A stretch of DNA of 64,000 bases from assembly GCA_037976565.1 (NCBI GenBank), contig CP137679.1:9779973-9843972 (forward strand), in the 5' to 3' direction. Both the position numbers and the translations under genes were made by a program. Shown one piece after another: positions 1-11,229 of the stretch. The notes beneath the pieces are model-generated. The model did no database searches. It saw only the letters and a program-made list of their open reading frames with translations, and was not told the origin of the DNA. This DNA is from Mesocentrotus franciscanus (taxonomy: Eukaryota > Echinodermata > Echinoidea > Camarodonta > Strongylocentrotidae). Each line of letters starts with the position of its first letter. Positions within the stretch are counted from its first letter, which is position 1.

Positions 1-744
1 GGAATTAGCTGTGTTGACACAAATTTTAGTTAATGCCCTTCTGGCTCTCAGGGTAGCAGTATGATCATATAAATCTTCAAAATACGAACAAAAGCATGCT
101 ATCACTTTCATGGTGTGTATTTCTTTCAAAACTATGTATGTACACGTATATCAGCTCCTGGGTATTATCTTATAAGAGACTGTACAACAAGACTACTTCT
201 ATCTACATGGAAAGTGATAATACAGAAATGGTATACTTCTTTTATAACGGCAAAAGGGAAAGCATTCTACAACATCATATGAATAACTTTTCATAAATTG
301 AATGACTTTGGTTTGTTTCCTGCTATAAATGGACACAATTGAAATATATAGAAAGTCCTTGAGCTTGCATTGGTTTCAAACTATAAAAGGGAAAGTATTG
401 GGGAAAAAACACATAATAAAAAAATTAAAAACACCTCCTACTCTTTGGTAGTGCAAATCATTTGCCAACAGCGCTATCACATTAACTCTTATAATAAATA
501 ATTGCAAACACTGTTGATATCATACACAGTATAAACATAAACAAGATAAATAAGACTGCGTCTCTAATATGCCTCCGCCTGCATGTAAATTCATTAATCA
601 ATGATCCCGTGACCTGCAACAATTCTGACCTCACAGACCCAAATGCTTATGCTTATGCAATTGAATTTCTTTATTGGTTTTACTACTTGAGCCCACTTTG
701 GTCAACAGTGGTTCAATTTTTCTTCAATTATCACAGTAATAAGA
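1..744. other. AT-rich stretch with no gene seen
   Basis: No ORF with recognisable protein character, no splice-bounded exon and no clear repeat was found. The only open frames are short and AT-driven. Confidence 0.5.
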
Positions 745-755
745 TATTTTCTGGA

Positions 756-1135
756 CTTTGTAACACTTGTTATGACCTGTGACCTTTGACCTCTTACATC
801 CAAGATCTATTCATTTCATCCCTGCATGCTCATACATGTTTCATCCAAGTTTGGTTTGAATTGCTTCAATGCTTTACCAGTTATTGCTGTAACAAGATAT
901 TTTCCTTTTTAGCACTTTTACGACCTATGACCTTCGACCTTTAACCTCTTCTACGAAAAATCTAATCACTCCATCCTTGCCTGCTCATACATACTCCATC
1001 CAAGTTTGGTTAAAATCCATTCAATAGTTCCCAAGTTATCAGAGTAATGAAAAGCGGGACAGATATAGACGGACAGACGTACAGACAGAAAACCCGAAAA
1101 CATTGTGCTTTCAGCCCTCGGTGACGGAGGCACAC
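756..1135. repeat. Two ~150-bp copies of an interspersed repeat (GACCTTTGACCT / CCAAGTTTGGTT family)
   Basis: Two adjacent degenerate copies (about 756-904 and 905-1054) share a GACC-TTTGACCTCTT motif, a CTGCATGCTCATACAT-like motif and CATCCAAGTTTGGTT. A GGACAGACGGACAGACG-like end and GGAGGCACAC follow. The 27040-27232 segment is a related copy with GACCTTTGACCTTGTGACC, CAAGTTTGAAGTTGATCC and GGGACGGACGGAC. Repeats of this style are common in marine deuterostome genomes (established knowledge, from memory); the family name is not assigned. Confidence 0.6.
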
Positions 1136-1139
1136 AAAT

Positions 1140-1865
1140 TCTCATATACTTTGAGATTCACATTAATTTCATTGACTACAATATCAATAATCATACAATG
1201 CTTTTATAAAGCATATCACTGCCACATTGTCCCTATGCGTTGATGAATGAACCCTGGTAAGAATGGTAAACAGCAATGAGGGGGTGATATTCTGCTCTTT
1301 GATTGACTTCTAGGAAATCACACCAGGATGGAATTTGCTTTTATCTCACCTATGGACATTATATAGAGACATTACTGCAAACTCTACTTCCTATATCTAT
1401 TGCTACATATCACTTTCGATTCCCTGGATTACCGCTACATTCATTACAATTTCCAGGTATATTTAAAGGAAAAGGTAATGAAGGCATAGATTGCAGTGGT
1501 GTCATAGACCAATTCATGACATGGACAATGCTGTTCCCCTATGTTCAAGGATTGGTGTGGTAAGTCTGATGGGAGGGGGCTGAATCGCTGTTATCAACCT
1601 CTTAGCTGGTTGTGCCTCAGTCCAAGACAGGGCAGAGGAGATCTTTATTATCTTAGGTTCTTACAATGGATGTATTCTGATTGGAAGGGGTTTTATCTCT
1701 TCATCAATTCCTCCTGGTAATGTCCAAGTCCTAGACACAGCAGAAGCATTCAAGCTACATGAACATGTATCCCTGGTTTCTGGAGAGGAGTGTGGCAAGT
1801 CGGAAAGGAGTGTATTTGCCCCCCCCCCCTCCTCCCCCGCAAAAAAAAGTTTTTTTTTAAGAGAA
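1140..1865. other. Non-coding stretch, homopolymer tracts at its end
   Basis: No supportable gene. An open frame at 1303-1563 has an AG before it and a GT inside it but no recognisable domain. C-rich, A-rich and T-rich runs sit at 1819-1860, directly before a dispersed inverted repeat. Confidence 0.4.
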
Positions 1866-1870
1866 AGGCC

Positions 1871-2055
1871 AGTTCTGGTCATGCGATTGCACTGTGAAAG
1901 AAACGTTGTGGAATCGATCAGAAAAGGTTGATCATCTAGCATATAAGTATTGGTATGTACTGCAAGGTTCTGGAATCATCAAAATGATAAGAAATTTGGC
2001 CCAGTCTTGGTAAAGTTACAAGTACTGTACACAGAAAGATGTATATGGGACTACG
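1871..2055 (+). repeat. Dispersed ~185-bp repeat, inverted partner at 11694-11877
   Basis: The segment starting AGTTCTGGTCATGCGATTGC and ending near GTATATGGGACTAC reads in reverse complement at 11694-11877 with only scattered differences, for example GCCCAGTCTTGG, GTTCTGGAATCAT and the GATGATCA region. No protein is seen in either copy. The partner lies inside the 11230-12418 inverted-repeat element, so this is probably an internal piece of the same element family. Confidence 0.75.
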
Positions 2056-2561
2056 CGACCACGTGCGCGATATCTATTTGGTCCCAATAGATATAATAAT
2101 TTACCAAATATATCAATTAGTAGGCGGTTTCCCGACTTTCCCGGCAAAATTTGTATCATCACGTATTAGTCAAAACATATTCTTTCACATGACTGGTAAT
2201 GAGAGCTTCCATTTCATTTTATTGAGAGAGGGGCGTTTCCAAAACTAGTCTTTACCTTTAAAGATGGTGACCAGAAATGTACCTTTTTTAGTTTTTCTCA
2301 AGAGGGGTGTCGAGTACAATTTTGTGTGTGTGCTTACAACCCCCCACTTTATTGCTCACTATTTGTGTTCCCTTTTCTCCCATTAACACAAATCCAGATC
2401 TCTTGATACCAGTTAGGAACTCCCATTAATGTCTGCATACACACAACGGAAAGATTACTAATACACATAACAACATCAACAAACAATATACTTTTGCGTC
2501 ATTATTTAATGCATATCAGTAGTGCATTAAAAGTAGTGCAAAAGTCAAAATCATCTACGTC

Positions 2562-2908
2562 AAGTCACGGAAGATAATATTATCTTTGTCAAGTCAAGGT
2601 AGATAATATTATCTTTGTCAAGTCAGGGCAGATAATATTATCTATGTCAAGTTAAGGCAGATAATGATATCTTTGTCAAGTCGAGGCATATAATACTATC
2701 TTTGTCAAGTCAAGTTAGATAATATTATCTTTGTCAAGTCGAGGCAGATAATAGTATCTTTGTCAAGTCGAGGCAGATAAAATTATCTTTGTCACGTCGG
2801 GGCTGATAATATTGTCTTTGTCAAATCGAGGTTGATAATTTTATTTTCGTCAAGTCAAGGCAGATAATATCACCTTTGTCAAGTCAAGGCAGTTGTATTG
2901 TCAATGTC
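2562..2908. repeat. 29-bp minisatellite, 12 units, each with a GATAATATTATC-type palindrome
   Basis: Twelve successive 29-bp units start AAGTC(A/G)AGG and end ATCTTTGTC. Most carry GATAATATTATC, itself a perfect palindrome, or a one-base variant. The period is exactly 29 from 2562 to 2881, and the last two units diverge. No coding potential. Confidence 0.9.
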
Positions 2909-3471
2909 TAGTCAGATCCCATTGACAACGAGAAAGACGCTGCGGTTCTCCTCGCAGGTGCTTTACTATGATCCTCTAGAATTGCAGACTGATCCCCAAT
3001 CCCTTTTTTGTAGAGTCCAGGTCGCCGGTCCGTCCTGCTGCTCGAGGTCCGACTCCGCACGTGTCGCCGTCATGGTTTCAAGTTCTGATTCGGATGCACT
3101 TGAAAGATGAAGTTTACAGTCTAGAAATCAGGGTAACGTTCTCTTTCGAACAAAATATAAATATACGTACAGTCGTACACCTCTATCGGTTATTGGCGAC
3201 TGAATAAATATCAATAATAACCAACAAGTCTAAGTTGACGAAAATTTACGGCGAGCTCAACACTCCATTGTCATAAAGCTGTTATGTAGACGCAACGCTA
3301 TTGTTTGATCGCTTAATGTCCGGCTTGCCAGATTCTATTGTTCAAGTGTGGATTAAGGCTGCCTAGCTTGAATCACCGAAAGTCTGTGGTTAGTAGTAAA
3401 GGTGTAAATTTTAGATCGTAGATTTTAGATCATGTTGTTGTATCGGCATGGCATGCGTTTGTGTTGGGTTA

Positions 3472-3509
3472 TGTGTGTGTGCGCGCGCGCGTGTGTGTGT
3501 GTGTGTGTG
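3472..3509. repeat. TG/CG alternating purine-pyrimidine microsatellite
   Basis: An uninterrupted alternating run, (GT)n then (GC)n then (GT)n. Such runs can adopt Z-DNA; nothing here shows that it is functional. Confidence 0.9.
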
Positions 3510-3779
3510 AGGGGGTGAACGATGGGACCTAATCGGCAAAGCCCCATCAGGACACTAATACTTACATAGGCCTAAAGTAGCTGGCGATTAATTGTATCTT
3601 TTTAAAGTAGCCGAGAATAAATAGGCCTTTATTTCCTTGACATAGATAACATTTTGTCATAATAAGAGCTATATCAAGGAAAACGACAAAACGAGACTGA
3701 TTTTGTGAGGGTTTTCAGTTTTTTAGGATGACGGGATGGGGATTAATAACAAATTTTATGTGAATGTATTTGTTTCGCC

Positions 3780-5200
3780 TTTAAGATATTGCAAATTCTA
3801 CAGCTCTTTTAAAAGGCGAAAAGTAATGCAAGTGAGCAGGAATTGTATCGAGAATGCAAGTGCGTGATTATAAAAGAAGGAACACAAAATATATATTAAT
3901 TATCGCCCGAACAGCACACGTCTTAATTCTTTGTCTTCAAAAAGAAGCAAAATTCCAAAGGTCTTTTAAAAAGTGATAAGAGAAGGAACGAAACTTTTTA
4001 AAAACAGAGAACATAAACTGTGTCAAGATAACAAGTGTGTGATTAATAAGGTGAGAAAAAATGCAAATAATAAATAGCCCGGTATATTTCATTTTCGGAA
4101 TTATGAACCTTAAAAATCATAAACTTTTGACATTCAATTTAGACTTTCCCGTTTTCGCAATTACGAACCCATTTTCATTTTCGGAATTATCAACCCTGTT
4201 TTAACTATCGGAAATACAATAAAATATCAATCATGTTTTGATTCTTATTTCTTAAAAGACGGCAAAGTCTAATAGATCTTTTACAAATGCGAACGAAAAA
4301 GTAAAGTAGCTTTTATTGATATATTGAAGATTTTACTTAACTAGGGTGAAGAAGGATGACCATCAAACAAAAGATTTATTCGTGATGACGCTCTTTTTAT
4401 TTCACCTCGTTGTTTGATAAAGTAGAGTTCAGTGAAGCGAATAACACAAAATTTTGCACTTAAAGAGGAAAACGAAAAATGTGGCGAGATTTTATGAGCG
4501 TGATTTAGGAGAGAAGAAAAGATTGCCTTCCCAAGGGGTGTTTTAATTCACAATAATGTTTTTTTAAAGGAGAATTCTATAGCTCTTTTGAAAAGTTTAA
4601 TGAAAAGGGAAAACAAATATGAAACAGAGGCCAGGGACTGTATCGTGATTAAGAAACAGGTATTTTTTATGGGAAAGAACGAAAGTAGGGGACAAGAAAA
4701 AAATCATTATGACATTTTTGTTTATAAAGATCGAGCTAACTAGGGCGGAGAAGAGAAAATCATTGAACAAAAGATCTGTTCGCGATGAGGTTTTTTCACC
4801 TCACTTCACTGTTTGTTAAAGGTAGAGAGTGAACACAAAAGACACTTAACTTTTAAAAGAGAAAATATGAACTGTGTCGATCACAAGTGTCTGATTTTGG
4901 AAGGAGAGAAGAAAAAACTCGTTTGTTTAGGGTGTGTTTTTATTCTTCATCTTTAGAATGCGGGAAATCAAATAGCTTTTTTGAAAAGAAAAAAAGAAAA
5001 GACAATAGACTTTTAAAAGAGATAGCACAGCCATTGTGTCAAGATTATGACTCAGGTCTATTTTATTTCCTTTTTTAAAGGAGAAAATAATGTTAGTGGC
5101 GTTTATATTGTTTACAAAGTCTTTTTTGAAAAGCTCGGAGAAAATTAATAACAGTAAAAAAAAACTGTTCATTTTTGTCACTGTATAACATGATGACAAT
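3780..5200 (+). repeat. Complex degenerate repeat region, inverted relative to 9640-11190
   Basis: Motifs recur every few hundred bases: TTTTAAAAG-AGAAAA, GAACAAAAGATCTGTTCGCG followed by a run to TTTTTTCACCTCAC, GTGTGATTA, and AGCTCTTTTGAAAAG. The same motifs appear in the opposite orientation in 9640-11190, for example GAGGTGAGGTGAAAAAACCC followed by GAACAGATCTTTTGTTC. There is no ORF with protein character. Confidence 0.6.
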
Positions 5201-5593
5201 AGAGATATGATAGGAAAGTGAGGGGGAGAAAGAAGCCTGTATCAAAATATTTTTAGCTCAATCACATTCTTGCCACAGCCTGTTGAAGTTTGGGTTTTTT
5301 CAGAACAGATGAGTCCCCTTTTAGTACTAATGTGATCATAATCTCCTATTAGTCAGAGACGTCCATTCTCAAAGCAGGGTGCGCTTTATAGGAAAGTATT
5401 TGATAATGACGATAATAACAATACTAATAACTAGACGTAAATTTGTCACAAACAAATTAGGTGATACGTATTCAAATTTACATAATAAAGAACGGATTTT
5501 CATGATTTCATCTTATTTAATGACATGCTCTTCCCATTATGGTCTATCTATATGTGAAGTTTAAACTTTGAAGCATTGATCATTATGGATATA

Positions 5594-6010
5594 AAGCTAT
5601 GGTCCGACTCAGAACGGCGACCGACCGATTTGTAGCCTGCTCGGTCGTCGCTGGAATTAAGGCATCGCCCAACGATTTTTGGAGAAGTCGAGTAGGCTGT
5701 AGAGCCCCAGTGATGGCTGGGCGGTGTCCTGTCGATTTCCCGTCGGTCGCCGGTCGATTTTAGGTAAAAACTAGGCGAAATCGGGGAGCTGCCCGGCGCG
5801 GCGTCTCGGCAGTGACCGACTGATCTCCCAGCGGCGTCGATCGCTCGTTAGCCTTTGACCTAGCGGCTTCGATGTTTGACCTAAATCGCTCGACGGCAAA
5901 CGCTCTATTAGGTCGGTGCCCTAAAAACAAGCGGTGCACGGGCGAAATTGGCTAAAAACTCGCCACCCGGCCGCCGAGCAGGCTACTTTTTGGGGGTGTG
6001 ACCATAGCTT
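5594..6010. mobile_element. ~417-bp GC-rich short inverted-repeat element (MITE-like)
   Basis: The ends are an 11-bp perfect inverted repeat, AAGCTATGGTC on the left and GACCATAGCTT on the right. The inner ends are also related: GTAGCCTGCTCGG against CCGAGCAGGCTAC. GC content is visibly higher than in the AT-rich flanks, and no protein is encoded. The flanks 5500-5570 and 6030-6105 resemble each other (TTTCATCTTATTT, then ATATGTGAAGTTT or ATATGTCAAGTTT), so a flanking repeat may have been split or duplicated. Confidence 0.6.
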
Positions 6011-6109
6011 AACTGTTATAATGAAGGATGCATTTTTTACAATTTCATCTTATTTCATGAAATGCTCTACCCGTCATGTTCTACCAATATGTCAAGTTTC
6101 AGCTTAGTA

Positions 6110-7790
6110 TCAACGGTCTCATTGTCAGTCCACAATGGGAGGGTACCCATTCAAGGTAAATTATTAAAAATGGATTTACCCTAAACAAAATGTCACCCAC
6201 CATAAACATTTGATGAATTTAGCAACCTTTGGAACTAAACAAACATTTTGATCCATTTTTTGTAGGCTTCCATGGGCGCTTGTGTACTTGGTGCAATTCG
6301 CCATGACACCCATTAAAACACGAGAGGGCTCACTTCCGCAGGACATTCCAAATTCAACTGAGATCATTCGTCATCGCAAGTGCATGTAAAAACTGAAGTT
6401 AGATTTGGACTCGTCGTCTTTGACCAAATATTTCGTCATGATCCTATCATCATAATGAAAAATAAATGACATTTAGAATGTAGAGCATAACCTCAGCTAC
6501 AACATATTAAAATTTGGGAGAAATTTGAATAAAGATGAGCGATATTTGGTTGAAAGTGCCTTGTCATTGATTACGAAGTCGATTAAGTTCGATTAAAATT
6601 AATTTCTTTTTACTTTAAAATGCAATATGATGATGTCGGAAAATCCGATTAGCTAAAAAGATGTATGAAATCATATTTACAACTCTTACTCTATTCACAT
6701 ATGAAAATAAAGTTGGGTCATCTGTGCATCTAAAGAAATTATGGCCACTTAAAGATAGGCATGATTTTACCATATACAACATCAGAACAATAGATTTGTG
6801 TGTAGGACATAGGTGTAGGATGTGTGTGGGGGCCGGGGGTCGGCGGGTGGGGGGAGCAGGCACTGTGCAGGTCAGTGATCGCGCGGCCGTTGGCCCGTCC
6901 CAGGGCGGCAGGCCGGGGCATGCCAGGGCATAAACACAGTATCAGTGAGAAACACACAACATCAGAACAATGGAAACACACTTGTCATTCGTAGTTGCCA
7001 GCACAAACCCTTTTCCGTCGTCGAGTAACAGAGTGCTCGAACTGTGGACTATACAATCTACGTCACTAAATATGGAAGAGTTAAGGGGCGAGGCCATGCA
7101 CCACTACCATATTTATTTAACAAAACAAAACAAAACAAAAAAACGGCTTCTTGAAAAAGAAAGAGAGAAAAAGTGAATGAAAATTTCTCAATCGAGATAT
7201 GTCAGGCCCGGGGCTCGTGTTAAGGAGGCCAGAAAAATTATAATGTAAAACGGTAAAAATGATTAAAAAGGAATTTCACGATTTATTCCAATGAAACCGC
7301 TTGCGAAGAGCCTAGACTGTATTTTAAACCTTTTTTAGCGTACTTGTACTATAAATGTACTGAAATATTTTTGTAGATGGGTGTCGTGTTAACGTGTGTG
7401 TATGTTCACTCTCGCTGCGCTGTTTTCTGCTATTATATTTAACTGCAAGAGCAAAATAAATACCAATATATTTGTTTGATATCTTCTCGGAACTAACAGC
7501 TCGGAATATTGTGCTGTGTTTCAATATCGTTAAATGTCGTTAAATATATAGGACCTTTCATGACTCGACGATCGAATAGAAATCGGTCGTATGACTTGAA
7601 TCAAAGCTAAATAAATTGAAAGGTACATCGAAATACTACACTTAGTTTGAATGAATATTAATCTTTGCCTCCTTTCATTTAGAAGATAATCCTGCCGTCT
7701 CTGTTTATTATGTAAGATATTTCTTTATCTTCCAAACGTGTTTTCTTTCGCTTTTTAATCACAAACAGGGGCTGCGATGCGTCTTTCAAA
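6110..7790. other. No gene seen
   Basis: Both strands were examined and no splice-bounded or domain-bearing frame was recognised. A short G/C-rich patch at about 6828-6922 is the only compositional change. An A-rich CAAAA repeat lies at 7120-7142. Confidence 0.4.
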
Positions 7791-7794
7791 GTGG

Positions 7795-8565
7795 AGGAGT
7801 GGCACGAACAAAAAGGGCACTTCCTGGAATAAAAGGGCCACCTACAGAGGGAAAAATCAAAATGAAAATATACATTTTTTGTTTACATTGGAATTTACGC
7901 CTACATTTTTCATGATTGTGATTATATATTATCAGGGATTGGTTTAATACTTGTTTTTATCTCTTTACATGGTCAAAGACACTGTTTTGTGAGATCGCAG
8001 TGCGAACAATTTTATAATTAGAAAAAACTGAAAAGACTTTCAAAAAAGTACATTTCATAAGTAACATACTTATAGCAATTATAAACGCGAGCGAGCTTAT
8101 GGAGGAAATCAATGAAAATTTTGCTCTAAGTCGCTTCATAGGGGCGCATTTTATGGAGAAAATTAAAGGAGCACTTATAAGAAGGAGAAAGGAAAATGAT
8201 TACAAGGGAAAGGGAGCACTTGTCAAAGTAAAACGGGCACCTCTGAGATTTAAATAGGGGCTTTATCAAAAGTTAAAAGGGGCACTTCTCGTACCTGAAA
8301 AGGGGTACTTACCAAAAATGAATGAGGGCACTTGTGAGAATGGAAAAGGGACACTTATGGCAAGGAAAAGGGTTACCTATTAGATTGTATTAGGGGCATT
8401 TACCAGATATGAAAAGGGGCATTTATGACAAGGGGAAGAGTTTCTTATGAACAAAATTGGGGCACTTATCACAAGGAAAAGGAGCACGTGTCAAAATAAA
8501 AAGGGGCACATATCAGAGGTGAAAAGGGGCACTTCTTGCAAAGGAAAAGGGCACTTGTCAAACTA
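7795..8565. repeat. Degenerate tandem repeat with AAAAGGGGCACTT core
   Basis: At least twelve irregularly spaced occurrences of AAAAGGGGCACTT or close variants (AAAGGGCACTT, AAAAGGGGCATTT, AAAAGGAGCACGTG), usually 20-45 bp apart. The spacing is too irregular for a clean unit, so this is an old, decayed minisatellite. A similar GGGG-rich degenerate repeat lies at 34806-35120. Confidence 0.7.
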
Positions 8566-8904
8566 ATAGGGGTTGAGCTGTAAAAGTTGTCGACACAAAA
8601 TAAAAGAATTCAATTTTCTCACGTATGATGGCATAGCCATATGTTCTAAATTTGAAATGGGCGATATACTACTTTTACCTGTTAATATTTCCCCCAACCC
8701 CCCCCCCCTCCCCTTGAGTAAATATCTATTTTATTATTTAGAATCCAGAAAAATCGACACTTCGAGTAGTTTTGTGCACAATTCAAATGGAAGTTATTTT
8801 TGTGACATCGCACATGAATGCCAATTGTAGATTTCCCATCTTATTACATGTATTGATCTCAATTTTCAAAATGTAATAACTTTCTCATTCATTCAATATC
8901 CGAT

Positions 8905-8996
8905 TATTCCGATTATCATCATTATTATTATTATCATTACTATTTTGATTATTATTATTATTATCATTATTATTATTATCATCATCATTATCAAAT
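8905..8996. repeat. (ATT/ATC)n trinucleotide microsatellite
   Basis: About 90 bp of ATT and ATC triplets with few interruptions. The open frame crossing it on the minus strand is an artefact (Ile/Met only). Confidence 0.9.
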
Positions 8997-9639
8997 AATT
9001 TCCTATCGTGCGCGCCGTGCTTTGAGAATGGAAGTCTTTGAGTAATAGAAGATAAGGATCAATACAGGGCTGGAGGGGAAAGCACCTTTTCTGAAAAATC
9101 CCAAACTCCAACAGGCTCTTGCAGTGGCGTAATTGAGCTAAACATTTTGAGGGGGCTGAGCCAGCGCGTACTGGAATATTTTATAAACCACTAAAGAAAC
9201 AGAGTAAATGTTGTAATAGCTCTTTGATCGCTTAGACAAACAAATATATATATATATTTATGTATTCGCGCCACAGTACTCAAGTTTCAAGTTTCAAGTT
9301 TATTTCACATTTCATAAAAAAGAATTTACATAATTGACAAGATTAGAACATAATGAGATATACTAAAAGTAACACGTTATATAATCAATTCTTTGTAAAG
9401 ACGTCGAAATTGATTGTATTGAATAGTAGGTTATACAGGGTGAAATGTGGGGAACCTATTAAAAAGCTCAGCTTGTAGATTATAGGTTCCCCTAAATAAA
9501 ACTAATATTTGATTGAAGTGGTTGCAATGGTGAAGGACGTAACAATAATAATAGGTGGGCAAGAAGGCCTTAACATAAGATGATATACAAAGTTAAAACA
9601 AGCACAATTAGCAAACAAATTAATTTGTTACTCAACTAG

Positions 9640-11190
9640 GAGGTGAGTTGAAAACCCTCATCATAAACAGATCTTTTGTTCAATGATTTTCTCTTGCCCC
9701 TACTTTTATTCTTTCCTTTAGAAAAATGCCAATTTCATAATACCGATACAGTTCCTGTTCTCTCTTTTAAAAGCCTTTTTCTTTTCATTCCACTTTTTGA
9801 AAGAGCTATAAAATTCCCCATTTTTTTAGATGATTAGTATGAACTGAAAACCATGACAGGCAATCTTTTTATTCTTTGCTTAATCACGCGCACCACTTTT
9901 ATTCTTTCCTTTAGAAAAATGCCTGTTTAATAATACCGATACAGTTCCTGTTCTTTCTTTTAAAAGCCTTTTTCTTTTGATTCCACTTTTTGAAAGAGCT
10001 ATACAATTCCCCATTTTTTTAGAAGATTAGTATGAACTGAAAAACATGACAGGCAATCTTTTATTCTTTGCTTAATCACGCGCATGAAATCTCCCCACAT
10101 TTCCTGTTCTTTCTTTAGAGCGAACTTTATTTTGTATTCGGTCCACAGGACACAATAGCGAGGTGAGGTGAAAAAAAAAACCTTATCATGAACATATCTT
10201 TTGTTTGTTTTATCTTTTCATTTTTTTCTCCGTCCTAGTTAATTCGATCTTTAAACAAAATCTTTTTTTTTTCTTGTCCCCTAATTTTATTCTTTCTTTT
10301 AAAGAAATGCCTGTTTAATAATACCGATATAGTTCCTGTTCTCTCTTTTAAAAGTCTTTTTCTTTTCATTCCACTGTTTAAAGGGATAGTTGAGTTTTGT
10401 TGCAGAGGGCGCTACACATAGACAAAGATTTGCGAGATAATGAAATACTGAGTTTCAAATTTGAAAGAACATACAATTGAAATGACAAAAACATCTTTGT
10501 TTGATCAAAATCGGTTCAGAGACGGCTGAAATATCCATAAATATAACAATTTCTAATATTTGTGGGGCACCACAAATATTCGATAATTTTGAACCAGCCG
10601 TTGAAAAAATGAGGGAGCGCCTTATAAGTTTTATTCCAGCCAATGCCAATGTTGGCTTTTTGTTGGTTATAAGCACAACCAGCCGGCCCGTGAATTGTTG
10701 TTATTAATTAATTAATTAATTGACGGTCACCTATTTTTTTTCAAGTGGAGGTGATTTGGGTTGATCGTATTTAATCTAAATTTCGCACATTTTGGGGTCT
10801 AAAATGACCTTCTTAGCAATTTTAGGTCCTAAATGGGCACTAGAAATGTCATAAATAAGAATAAAAGCTATAACCATGCACTGTGAAGGCATTTTCGGTC
10901 TTAAACAAGAACTCAACTATCCCTTTAAAAGAGCTATAAAATTCCCCACTTTTTAAGAAGATTATTATGAACTGAAAAACCATAACAGGAAATCTGTTAT
11001 TCTATGTTAAATCACGCGCATGATATCTTGGCTTATTTCCTGTTCTTTCTTTTGTATTCGCTCTACAGAACTCACCAGCGAGGTGAGGTGAAAAAACCCT
11101 CATCATGAACAGATCTTTTGTTCAATAATTTATCTTTTTCTCCGCACTTGTTAGCTCGATCTTTAGAAAAAGAAAATGTCATAATGCATT
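9640..11190 (-). repeat. Degenerate repeat block, at least three ~190-400 bp copies
   Basis: A cassette containing ATACCGATACAGTTCCTGTTC, TTTTAAAAGCCTTTTTCTTTT, ATTCCACTTTTTGAAAGAGC, GATTAGTATGAACTGAAAA and TTGCTTAATCACGCGCA recurs near 9720, 9910, 10300 and 10930. It is the inverted counterpart of 3780-5200. One copy is interrupted by the TTAA-flanked element at 10382-10924. Confidence 0.7.
10382..10924. mobile_element. TTAA-flanked non-autonomous DNA transposon, 543 bp
   Basis: TTAA lies on both sides (10378-10381 and 10925-10928). The terminal inverted repeats are AGGGATAGTTGAGTT and AACTCAACTATCCCT, 15 of 15 bp matching. The host repeat into which it inserted exists uninterrupted at about 9800 and 9985 (ATTCCACTTTTTGAAAGAGC), so an approximate empty site is visible in this window. 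No transposase is present. TTAA duplications are typical of piggyBac and Kolobok transposons; ends starting AGG fit Kolobok better than piggyBac, whose ends usually start CCC. Confidence 0.8.
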
Positions 11191-11229
11191 TCTTTTTCTT
11201 TTTCATGCTTGCATGGTGATGTAGATATA

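Noticed and set aside
1303..1563. Possible exon with AG before and GTATAT inside
   Set aside because: No recognisable domain and no partner exon nearby in a compatible frame.
8893..9111. Minus-strand frame rich in Ile/Met
   Set aside because: It translates an ATT/ATC microsatellite.
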